Source: Deroplatys truncata (lineage: Eukaryota > Arthropoda > Insecta > Mantodea > Mantidae). From it: 64,000 nt of DNA. Shown in pieces: positions 1-10,300 of this stretch. A program made the translations under genes and the position numbers. Under the pieces are notes generated by a model that was not told where the DNA came from, did not search any database, and saw nothing but the letters and a program-made list of their open reading frames with translations. Positions within the stretch are counted from its first letter, which is position 1, and every line of letters starts with the position of its first letter. The stretch covers positions 21,543,001 to 21,607,000 of the forward strand of contig CM060979.1 of assembly GCA_030765065.1 (NCBI GenBank). The letters run 5' to 3'.

Positions 1-805
1 TCAATGGTATTTGAGTCATTTTAACAGGTAATTCAGATAGTATCACAGGTGCTCGTGCTAATTTAGAGCAGGAATTCGTATCAGAGCTAATTAAGGTAAT
101 TTCACATGATTCGGGTAGTATCACAGGTATTTAAATCATTTTCACAGTCAATTCAGCTAGTATCGTGAGCATTTAAGCTAATTCAGCTAGTATCACAGGA
201 GGCTAGATTCCAGAGGCTAACTGCATCATAGCTATGCATGATTTCACAGCTAATTCAGCTAGTATCACAGGAGGTTAGATTCCAGGGTTGGGTATAGCAT
301 AGTTTCATATTTCACAGGTAATTCAGAGGGCATCGTAGCTATTTAGGATATTTCAAGTAACATAGGTGTTTAGAGTAATTAAGCAAGCATTACAGGAGGG
401 TAGGTTCCAGGGGTTGGTTATAGCCTAGTTTCGTATTTTACAGATAGTTCAGGTAATATCGTAAGTATTTGGGTAATCAGCATAGTTTCACAGATGCTCG
501 TGATAATTTCGATCAGAGATTTGTATCACAGCTACTTAAGGTAAATGCAGGTGATTCAGGTTGTATCAACGGTATTTGTGTCATTTTAACAGGTAATTCA
601 GATAGTGTCTAGGTATTTGGGCGATTCAAGCATCATAGGTGTTTAGAGTAACTCAGCTAGTATCACAGGAGGCTAGATTCAATGATCAGGGTTTCGTATC
701 AGAGCTATTTAATGTAATTTCACTTGATTCGAGTAGTATCACAGGTATTTAAGTCATTTTAACAGGTAATTCGGATAGTATCACAGGTATTCATGGTAAT
801 ATAGA
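1..805. repeat. Degenerate tandem array, about 21-bp basic unit
   Basis: The stretch is built of imperfect units close to TCACAGGTAATTCAGATAGTA, alternating with a variant like TCACAGGTATTTAAGTCATTT, so many neighbouring pairs repeat at about 42 bp. Longer blocks recur too, for example the phrase around CACAGGAGGCTAGATTCCAG near 195, 270, 395 and 670. The array runs off the left edge of the window. No coding frame stays open through it. It lies 375 bp beyond the 3' end of the PolB gene; whether the two belong together cannot be told here. Confidence 0.75.
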
Positions 806-1157
806 GAGTAATTAGATTATAAACATTTCGCATCAAACGTTACAGCACTTTATATAGTTTTTTTTCTAAATCTTACAAACCTTTGATATGTTAAACAGTT
901 AGTGGACGAGGCTGAGAGGGATAAACTGCCTGTGAGTTTACAAAATGAAAAGCCATGCATCAACATACCTTAATTTAGTCCGTCGTACGTGCCTCTCCCC
1001 TTTTATCTAGGCTTGAGACTAGCACTAGGATTGCTCCTAATGGCAGGGTTAACACCTCCCCTTCCATCTTCTTCTTTCTTCATCGGACGGCTGCTAGTTG
1101 CATACACAGCACGTGAGTAAACTTAATTTTCTAAGATTGTAGACTCACGAGAAAATC
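806..1157. other. Spacer between tandem array and PolB
   Basis: No gene or repeat recognised. It is AT-rich at the left and plain sequence at the right, running up to the poly(A) signal of the minus-strand polymerase gene. Confidence 0.4.
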
Positions 1158-1163
1158 TTTATT
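1158..1163 (-). terminator. Poly(A) signal AATAAA for the PolB gene
   Basis: TTTATT on the plus strand reads AATAAA on the minus strand, 17 nt past the PolB stop codon. That position fits a cleavage/polyadenylation signal of a compact, intronless, virus-like gene. Confidence 0.5.
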
Positions 1164-1179
1164 TTTAACTTGCATTCTC

Positions 1180-4100
1180 TTAAGCACTGTTTGTAATACT
1201 GTAATGTCCATACGCATAGATAGTTACTCCATCCTCGGCAATAACTCTTTTATCATCAAGGGGATTCAATGTAATTTTATTCACTTGTACTGTGGTAACA
1301 GCGTGCTTTCGCGATAGGATTAGATTCATAGGCGTTCTGATGATTTCACAGGTTTTAAGACAGTCTGTATAGCTGTCAAACGAAATGTACTGCTTAATAG
1401 CGCTACGTTTTATACCTTTAATCTTTTTTATCATTGATCCTTGAATATCTAAGGCATACATCTTAGGACGTAGTCCAACAAAGCGTAGGATGATTTTGCT
1501 ATTAGCCTCATCTTTAAATTTACCCAATACCTTCTTGTTCTGAGTAGAGTGGCATATATGATTGACAGGGTAATCAGATGTATCGAGATGCTCAAGAAAA
1601 CGTAGCTTGTCCTGGTACACATCTTCAGTTGTTACACGATGAATGAATGAATCAGTGTCCATATACATAAGCTTCAGGTTTCCAGCTCCATAATAAGGCA
1701 ACAACACGTCGTAATGGTAGTTATACATTAATGTCTTGGAGATGTCCAACACACTCATTCCAATGTATATGGGCTTGTTGAACACAATCTGACGAGAGGC
1801 CATATGTACAGCAGCTAGATTAGCAGCATATATCGTCCTGTCGATAAATGTAGGCTTGGCGATCAGCTCCTCTAGAATTTTTTCATTGGTCACCAGTCGT
1901 ATATCCACACGGTTACGCAGGTTCTCCATAGTTTTTCCAAACATGGCGTTGTTAAAGAGTTTGTAGAGATCCTTCTCGAAATCATTTGCAGCTTGTTGTC
2001 GTAGCCTGTTGTTAAATTCCACATAACGTTTCAACCACCGAGACTGTAGGAATTGTAGCACACGATGGATTTTTGTTAGTCGTAGTCCATGACTAAGAGC
2101 TTGCTTCAAAGCCATGTAATGCACTACATACTTCTTTCGAGGTCCAAGATGGGGTATCAGTTTCTTTGTAGATGCTTCCAATGGTTTCATACACTCTGGC
2201 AGGAAAGGTAGATCGTTGTGTAGATCGTGAAGTTCTGCAGGATACTCGATGTCGACTTCTAATATGTACCCATGAGGATCATCTTCTTGTAGTGTTTCTA
2301 AGTTGATTTCTTCAGGCAAAACCCACTGAAATCCACCAAAAGAAGGGCGTGAGACATTGCCCAGCCATATTGGTTATTAGCGTCCTCGTATGTGATAAAT
2401 TGGGATGGTCTCGACGGATCAAACTTCTCCATATAAGTGTTATTAGCCTCAGCATACCGATGAGAAACTTGGCATAAAGCTCCTCTTATACCTGATTCCA
2501 CCATGAGTAGTTGATCATAATCTTGTAACAGCTCTAACTTAATCCCAGTATACAGTAACATAGCGTCCCATGTTAGACTTGGAGAGGTAAAATAATGGGC
2601 CGGATCGACTTTATGTGTTTTGAGGGTTTGCTCTCTGAACGTCTCAAAGACGTCAGCTAGAAGAAGTACATCCGAAGTTAAGTAAAGATCGCTGTACTCT
2701 CCCAGGTTTCTCACATTAAACAGCTCCCATACATTTCTAGCATGATCTTAGTCAGTATCAGTAATTTCTTCTTCATTTAATCTATTGTAGAAGGAGTCCT
2801 TAGGAGGCAAGCAGGTCTCGTTCAGGGCATCCCATGACGTAACAAAATCATATGGAAATACACCCTTACGGGTCATCAACTTCAATTTGTCTTCTCCAAA
2901 GTACTTTAGCGTTTCAGGATACGAGGTTAGATTTTTTACCAACTTATCCAAGCTTGTACTGAGGAATCGGAAGCTATCCACAAATCGAAGCTTTATATCC
3001 CCTACATACTTGGTGAATGAGATATAGCTTTCTTCAGAGTTAGGAATTACCACCACACGTTCACTTGTACAACCCAGCTCCTTAACAATGAAATGAGAGT
3101 CATATCCGCTAAGGTTATGCATGAAGACTGGTATATATTTAGGTGTTTTGCAGGCTAAATTACATTCATTATGAAGACTTCCACGATATTCACCGCTGAT
3201 GTGATCATGGTCGCGTACTTTATAGTTCTCTTCTGTAAAGGGTTTTCCACACAAGTAGCATGTCGTAGAAGACTCAAAATCCTTTTGCTGTTGATCCGTA
3301 AGTTTCAGAGGCTTAGCAGATTTGTATATATTACCAATCATTTTTGCAAGAGATGTCAGGTACAGCATAAACTTCTGAGCACCACGATACACATAGGGTT
3401 GCTTAGGAAGATCAGTTTCGAGATGTTCAACACTGGATGTAGGCTTCACGTAAACACAGAAGCTCATTGGTGTGTGCTCTTGATAAGGGGTTGTATAGGA
3501 AGTTTCAAGATTGGGTATACACGTATGGCATGGAGTGAGAATACTCTCAAAATCCGCATAGATGACATAAGGTACTTTCAGCATCCTCTCAACATTTTTA
3601 AACTGTACAATTGATTTCTCCTTGGTAGGCATAACTACCCTTGCAACACCATGTTGAATACAGACGGCTGCATGTTCTTGTAGTTTTTCCTGTCCACTTC
3701 GTCCGCTCTGGTCATCAAAATGTGTAAAGCAGCGCTTATAAGTATAAACCCGTCCATTATGGTTAGTTTTCTGGCGTCGAACGAGTTTCTCAAAATTCTT
3801 TATATACACGTAGTGATGTTTTCCACCGCTGTCATTCAATAGTAGCAGGTCGCAGTGTTCAGGTAGTTCAATATCAACAACCTTTATCGGATACACTTCG
3901 TGCTTCTCATCCAGCCCGAAAAAGTTAATAGATATCTTGTTAAACTTCTCAAATTTAGGTATTTGAGAAAGTGGAGTAGGGTAGGAAACACAGCTGAAGT
4001 CGTACTTATCTTGAAGTTGTTTGTATTTGTTCACACGCTGTGCATCCTTCCCTATGAATTTAGCTAATATAGAGTACATGAAACATTTCTCGTCGGTAAA

Positions 4101-4823
4101 GTTCTGAATGTTTATACATGCTTTCCTTGCTTCAACCGCTGACGGTAGTGGCATGTAGCTACTTCCTCGCAACGGATTGTACTTGTTTATACGAAGTCGA
4201 GGTCCTTCCACTGCAAGCAAAGCCCAGTTGCTACCCTTAAGCTGAGACTCCTCCATTTCAGTCACCAATTTCTTGAATTTCACTTCCATCGCTGACTCCA
4301 GATCAGTTTCCAGGAAAACAGCTTGATTCCGTGTTTTAAATGTTTTGTCACAGGTTTCACCAATACTGTTAACAAATCGACACTCAGCCAGCAGATTAAT
4401 TTTAACACTCTTATGAATGCTAAGCTCTTTATGCACAGCCTGGATTATCCGTTGTTTTGCCTCTTGCAGATACATATTTAGGTCCTTAGGTGACTCGCAT
4501 CGTATAAAATACGATTTCAATCGTCCTTCGAATGAAGTTTCGTATTCTTTCATATCACAGTCCTCCATTGTTGACAGCAACTGATGTTTAGTTGGCTCCA
4601 ATCTTCTTTTCTTCTGAAGGTTGCTTATTTCACATATATCTTCGTGTCGCTGCCCCTTATAACCATCTTTGAAGGTTACATTACAATGTTTACATTTGAA
4701 GAGCTTCTTGCAGCTCATCTCGTGTCTTCTCTTGTGATAACCTCGGAGGAACTTCTTCCCACATTTTCCGCATGCATATCCAGTAGCGCTTGGAATAATA
4801 TCCTTATACGATGAGTTATTCAT
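1180..4823 (-). pseudogene. Protein-primed type B DNA polymerase, Polinton/adintovirus-like, two lesions
   Basis: This is a family B DNA polymerase of the organellar/viral (protein-primed) type, which copies linear DNA with a terminal-protein primer. Reading from the ATG at 4821-4823, two CCHC-like zinc fingers come first (residues about 17-64, both C-x2-C-x12-H-x4-C). Next is the exonuclease I motif YADFES (about residue 424), then an endonuclease-VII-like HNH/zinc module (CYLC ... RDHDH ... HNECN, about 519-552), then exonuclease II HNLSGYD. Exonuclease III (YSDLYLTSD, near 2650-2700), polymerase motif A (DANNQYG, near 2360), motif B (NNAMFGK, near 1950), motif C (YMDTDSF, near 1660) and the KxY element (near 1450) follow. 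All catalytic motifs are present and the length is about 1,210 codons, usual for the family. Only two breaks are seen: an in-frame TAA at 2748-2750, with the frame continuing directly after it, and a one-base frameshift near 2340-2347. No capsid, integrase or ATPase gene was found nearby. Confidence 0.9.
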
Positions 4824-4952
4824 CTTTATTCTTGATGTAATAACGTATTAATCACTGATCAATGAAATGTAGACCTCTTCACCTTGATACCACTTTAGAA
4901 AGCTGATTATTCTTGGAGAGAACACGATGTTAACACCTCAAGACTAATTAGC

Positions 4953-4993
4953 ACAATGAAGTCCAATGCCCTAGATCACCATATTTATAGAGG
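4953..4993 (-). promoter_or_regulatory. TATA promoter of the PolB gene
   Basis: On the minus strand CCTCTATAAATAT (4981-4993) is a good TATA box. About 30 nt downstream lies a TTCATTG stretch that could serve as initiator. Transcription from there would leave a 5' UTR of about 130 nt before the ATG at 4823. This is inferred from spacing only. Confidence 0.4.
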
Positions 4994-4995
4994 GA

Positions 4996-5661
4996 GCACG
5001 AACCTTTTAGATCAATCATAAACTCGTTCCATAACCAGCTGTATATGATCGCTCAACGTTTATTAATCTCAGCCATATAACCTCAAGTCCCGAGATTGGA
5101 TGTTTATGACGTCACACCCAGAGACAGGATGTCTGGCAGCATCAAACACGTTTAAACTAGTCTCATAACTACCTGCTTATGCTGTCACACCAGCAAGAGA
5201 AGTATTCCCGCACGCTCATTCAGACATATATTTCAAATTCAAGCCTACCACCACTACCACCACCATCACCACCTATTGTACCAAGGTTAATTCAAGCGGT
5301 ATTATCACAATACTTAAAAGTAAAAGCTTAAAAGGAAACCTAGAAGATTTTCCCCTTATTTACTTAATTATTTCATTTTTCATTCCCTTTTCAATTCTTC
5401 CTTTCATTCTTCCCACAGAAAGGTTTATTCATTAACAAGTGTGACCACTATTAGAACTATCGACAATCTTATTGGATAATACAAAGAACTATTATCTCAC
5501 TCAGCATTCGTTTAACTAGTCAAGGTACATATTATATATAATTACCACAACAGTTATAAAATTCCCCTTGAAGACCAAGAAAGACATAGACATTAAGCAG
5601 TAACCAACAATATTCAGACAGCGGCTCGTCTAGCATCCTCTATCTGTTCGGACAGATATTA
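4996..5661. other. Region upstream of PolB, no gene
   Basis: No coding region recognised. A palindromic CRE-like octamer TGACGTCA lies at 5107-5114 and a short CCA/CAC-rich tract near 5250-5270. The right part is plain AT-rich sequence. Confidence 0.35.
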
Positions 5662-6486
5662 TAAAAATCTGAAGTGTTACACTCACATGACTTTCTCTAC
5701 TCTTGTACAAACTATTTTTACAAACGCTTATTCTCCCTCTACTTCATGTTAATCGAGATGTTAATCTTATTGCTAATTTTCTTGTAGATGCAGGTAGGCT
5801 TTAAGCGATAGTCAAATCTTTTAAGAGCTGGTGGAGTATTCCATTCTCTTTGCATTACCAGGACAAAAAAAATGAATAACGCATTCCCATTTGAGAAAAA
5901 ATATTGGAAAGTTTAAGGGAATAACAAGAAATATCTCGAAAATGGTTCACTCAACAACAAAAATGTATATGACGTAAATTATGTATTTTAACGCGATCTA
6001 CATTTTTTGTGTAGTAAAATTTTGTCTATCTCTTATGGTTTACCAGTTATGCAAAAGTCGTTCACAATGAAGAATACTTTTGGAGACATTCCCAGAAAAT
6101 TCGAGATATACATTTCATTTGTCATGAAAGTATCTTAAATATATGATGTTTTAATCAAAATCGCTAGAGCCATTTTTGAGAAATTTAAAATTTTCAAAAA
6201 CTATTCCATGTAAAGGGTAATCTGGGGTGGGGGGATTTTCTTGAAAACCTTCGTGTCGCATCTCTGGAAGATACTGAACCTAAATATCAAGTTTGGTGTT
6301 TATCCGACTGTTCGTTTCTGAGTTTTGCTGTTCACAGACAGACACACACACGGACATGTTTCCAAAAATGCTTTTTTTTTTATTCAGGGGATCTCAAAAC
6401 ATGTATTTCCGGTGAAATCTGGGTATCGAATTTTTGGGTGGAATACAATAGTTCCCCTACTTACTATACGTAGTAGAGAAAGTAAA
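5662..6486 (+). repeat. R850 interspersed repeat, full-length copy
   Basis: A complete copy from AAAAATCTGAAGTGTTAC to GTAGAGAAAGTAAAA, about 825 bp. It shows the family order: 5' GACTTTCTCTAC, the TTTTACAAACGCTTATTC block, GATCTACATTTTTTGTGTAG, TGGTTTACCAGTTATGC, the GGGTGGGGGGATTTTC block, the CAGACACACACACGGACATG microsatellite seed, then the 3' end CTTACTATACGTAGTAGAG. No transposase is encoded. Confidence 0.8.
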
Positions 6487-6775
6487 AAAATCTGATGTGT
6501 TACACTCACATGACTTTCTCTACTTTTGTACAATCTATTTTTACAAACGCCTATTCTCCATATGCTTCATATTAATCGAGATATCGAGATGTCAATCTTA
6601 TTTGTAATTTTCTTGTAGATTCAAGGGGAATATGATAGCTTTTAAGCGATAGTCAAATATTTTATCGCTGGTTGCTATGTGGCGCATTCCATTCTCTTTG
6701 CATGTCCAGGACATAAAAAAATCTGATGTGTTACATTCACATAACTTTGTCTACATCGTGAACATTTCAGTTAAT
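6487..6775 (+). repeat. Two truncated R850 5' ends, head-to-tail
   Basis: Directly after the full copy a second one starts (AAATCTGATGTGTTACACTC) but stops after about 230 bp. A third starts at about 6717 and stops after about 60 bp. The three starts lie in tandem in the same orientation, which suggests repeated insertion at the A-rich junction or unequal exchange. Confidence 0.65.
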
Positions 6776-7653
6776 TTCTATTATTTGTATTCTTAAGTTA
6801 ATCAAGTTAGTTAATATCTGCACAGAAATGATTTCAGCTAAGTGGTTGTTGTGAAGAAAGACATAAATAAGTTGAACTGCAATCTGCAAAAGCAAGTTAT
6901 GTATATTTCATAATCTTCACAGATGTTTTATTTAACAGGTATTAAACTCTTAACATAAGAAAAACATAATATACAATTGTAGAGTTATTCTTTTGAAATA
7001 TTAATACATATATGACGATAACTTCCATCATAAAAGAACGATTATGGCTGCAACTGTAACGTTGTTGGTTTCATCATACTGTTGGTATATCCTGGCCACG
7101 GACCACTTGTAGACACTTACCCCGGTATTCACCTTGCGAGACTGGGGGAAACCGTGGAAAACCTCAGCCAGGGTACTTGATAGCTGTTTCAGTGCCCACT
7201 CAGATATTGTAGGAATATCATCTTTAACAGTTATAAATATTTTCTGGAGCACGTCTTTATCAGGCAGTAATTGATAAAATTCTAAGCTCTTTGCGAACCT
7301 AGTAGATGGATGTGCAGGCTCTATTCGGTATTAGTGTCGTAAACTGGGAATTCTGGCGTATTTCGCTTCTTGAGCCTTCTCTTGTAACCATTCTGTGACA
7401 GCAGCAAACCTGCCGAGCAAGGATGGATACTCCAGTCACCTTCACCTAAGGTTGGACCTCATAGCATTCTTAGATTCCGGCTTTTGGTGTCCCCCTCGGT
7501 AGCGATAATATGTAACAAAAATCATTATACCATCATTAAAAACTATTTATAAATGTTTATGTGTTAACAAACTAACCAAATGTTATAAGGCGTTGCGCTT
7601 TCTACTTCAGTAGATTACGCTTTGTGCATAGAGTAGACAGGCCTTTTTTAAAA
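6776..7653. other. Unassigned region downstream of the Helentron
   Basis: A 74-codon open frame lies at 7028-7252 (minus), but I recognise no family in it. A second short stretch at 7330-7480 (minus) could encode some 25 residues of unknown type. It may be Helentron 3' sequence or an older fragment; the Helentron terminus could not be located. Confidence 0.3.
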
Positions 7654-8384
7654 TCACTGACTTTCACTTCGTATTGTTTCATCCGGCAAAATTGCATATA
7701 TAGGTTTATGGTCAGAGAAAAGGGTTTCATACACACCAGCAGAAATGTCGATGTTGGAAAATATTATGTCTATCTGAGTATTAAAATTTGTTGTTGAAAT
7801 GTTCTTATGCAGCTTGCTTATTAAATTAAGTTTATTCACATAGTTTGAAATATATTTGTTCTTTTGCTCGTAAATGTCGAAATTAAAATCTCCCATTAGT
7901 AAGATTTTATTTTCTAAGTTGATGTTCTTTAAAACAATTGTATTTATACTATCTTCAAAGGTATTACTTTTGGTTCCAGGAGACTTGTATCCACAGACTA
8001 CGTAGTGCTCGTTAATTTGAAATGAAATTAAATCTATATGACCTTCATTATCAGCTCTATTAACGTAATTTACATCCTGAATTTGAAACTCTTTTTTCAC
8101 ATATATGGATATCCCTCGTGAGTTTTTTGAAAATGAAATTCTTAATTTCTCATTGAAACCATCTATGCATAATTTATGTTGAAGTGAGGCTAAAGTTTCA
8201 CTAAATATTAATATGTCTCCATTACTATACCACTGATCTGACCTTATACAATCTATTTTCTTCGGCAGTGAATTCACGTTCTGATAGATGATTTTTATTC
8301 CTCCGCTCTCCCTTAAAGTGTTATAAGACAACTTTAGACGTCTTTCTTATCTTAATCTATCCATTTCTGCTATTATAGGATCAT
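7654..8384 (-). pseudogene. Helentron EEP endonuclease domain
   Basis: An exonuclease-endonuclease-phosphatase fold domain, the apurinic-type endonuclease Helentrons carry after the helicase. Visible motifs: IIYQNVNSLPKK at the start, LIFSET, the catalytic LMGDFNFD and the C-terminal SDHKPIYAIL. The domain itself (from 8331) is uninterrupted for 225 codons with all key residues in place. It is joined to the helicase by a short linker containing a TAA at 8347-8349. A non-LTR retrotransposon endonuclease would look alike, but no reverse transcriptase follows, and the linker and the helicase directly upstream argue for a Helentron. Confidence 0.85.
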
Positions 8385-8850
8385 TGCTTCTAGAGCTTGA
8401 GGAGATCTAAATTTACCTATAAGGTATAACGCAGACAAAGTGGGCACTCTACTCAAAGCAACATACAGCATTGATCTGCTTATTCTTTTGCATTTTGTCA
8501 AGTCAATGCATAGTTCTTTATATGTTTGTCCTTGATTTTTATGGACAGTTAATGCTTCGGCACAGACAACTGGAAACTGTATTCGAATTACCTGTTGTTC
8601 CAATTTGTTTGATATATTTAGTATTTGCCTTTTTAAATCTAATGGAGTTAAATTTTGGTTAATATTTTCGTTTTCCATATATGCACATCGTACCATTCTT
8701 GCTCTTCGACCCACATGTTCGTCACCAAAGTCTAAGAATATTATATTAGGTTCGCTGGAATTGGGTTTCAAAGCAATTTCTTTGAGTATCCCGCAAGCTC
8801 CGTTGACTAAACCATCCTCTACATCTATATTGCTGGTTATCATGTATTTC
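8385..8850 (-). pseudogene. Helentron helicase, C-terminal part
   Basis: The C-terminal third of the PIF1-like helicase. ITSNIDVEDGLVNGACG matches the segment after motif IV, and AEALTVHKNQGQT plus YVALSRV are motifs V-VI. It joins the upstream segment out of frame at about 8850. The expected region with motifs Ia, II (Walker B) and III is missing, so the protein could not act as a helicase. A frameshift near 8387 separates it from the endonuclease. Confidence 0.85.
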
Positions 8851-10300
8851 CTGAAGGGGCGCATAGCAGTACTACTATTTTATCTTTATCGCCTCCTGGT
8901 AAGCTGTCAAAATAGTGCGTTATCACCTGATACACCGCATTTATCACCGTACTTTTTCCTACACCAGCGGAGCCGCTTAGAAATATCCTCATTGGCAGTC
9001 TGTTAGTTTTAAAACTGTTTAGTACATGCATGACGAATTCTCTCTGCTTTCCGTTTAATTTGTTCAATAATTCAAACATTTTTTCTCGAGATACTCTGCT
9101 AGGAATTATGAATCTGTTTATGTCTTGTTTATCAACCCCTTCCAAGCCGCCTTGTTGCAAAATGTCCACTTTTTCTATCGGTTCTTCGTTCTGAAGTTCT
9201 GCATCGTAAGAACTATCACTTTCAAAAATATTATTCTGAACCGTCTGCAAGGCTTCTTCCAGTGCTTCATCTGTTTTAATAGAAAATTTCTTTCCATTTT
9301 TTTCGATTTCTTCCAAGCTAGCGCAATATAATTCGTAGCAATTCTTGCTCTCTATGTCACGAATCTCATCTCTAAATGGCATCAATAATAGCACTTGCTC
9401 TCGATAATAATTATCGGGATCTTGCGCCAGCTTGTATCTCCTGTATCTAATCACTGCAGGCTTTCTTCTTTCTTTTATCGCAGTTTTAGCATTTTCATCA
9501 TCGTTCATTTCATCAATTATTCTTTTGTAGGGTTTATAATAATTAGCCACGAATTCTGCTAAACACACATGCTCTAAATGTTTTGGACGTCGACAGTACT
9601 TCTGTATAACATCTTGCATATAAACATCTTCTGAATCTGCCGGCAGTTGTTCCAAAGCTCTCCTGTTCTTCAGCATCACCACCCGTTCTTGTGAAGGACT
9701 GGTATTTATGAAGATGACCTTCCTGCTGCTCTTTGACATAGGGAGAGAAAGTACACAATAAGCTGCTTCCTGAGCTGACATTAAATTGCTGTTTAAAAAC
9801 ACGTTGGATATTTTGCGCAATTTTTCCTTTAAGCTCTGGTTCCCTGATTCTACATCTTTCGCTGCGTTTCTCAGAAGTTTCGACAATCCAGACTCTACCT
9901 TGCTTATATACTTTATGATATAAGTAGCCAGTCCATACTCTTCCAGAACTAGTTGTATGTCCATGTTAGACTCGAACAAATGCAGCATATCTTTGTTGTA
10001 AGCATTAATACCAACTTCTAGGCTAGATCTTTTTAGGAACACACGTGTTTGCTTTAAAGATGATCTTATTGCATTCATGTACTGCATTTCAGTAATGTTA
10101 AGTTTTTTTAAAATTTCTTCGAAAGAAATTGATTCTAGCTTTTTATAAAAGTAACACATCAAATTATTTATCTTTTTCAGGCTGTCCTTTATTTCGTTGT
10201 TGTTTTCAACTTCTGATAATGGAGTCAAAATAGTGGTCCTAGGCATCATAGGTAAAGGAAAATGAAACCTGCATGACATTTTGTTTTTCCTGCCTTTATA
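8851..10300 (-). pseudogene. Helentron Rep C-terminus and helicase N-terminus
   Basis: The segment starts after the (CA)n frameshift with a cysteine-containing stretch (KMSCRFHFPLPM) typical of Helitron Rep proteins. It includes the two-tyrosine motif YIIKYISK near 9895-9925, the nucleophiles that cut and join DNA in rolling-circle transposition. The helicase begins with Walker A GSAGVGKS near 8945-8980 and then runs into the deletion. It stays open for about 480 codons, so decay here is modest. Confidence 0.87.

Noticed and set aside
7654..8331. EEP domain as a LINE endonuclease
   Set aside because: Directly preceded by a PIF1-like helicase in a continuous layout and not followed by a reverse transcriptase, so a Helentron endonuclease fits better.
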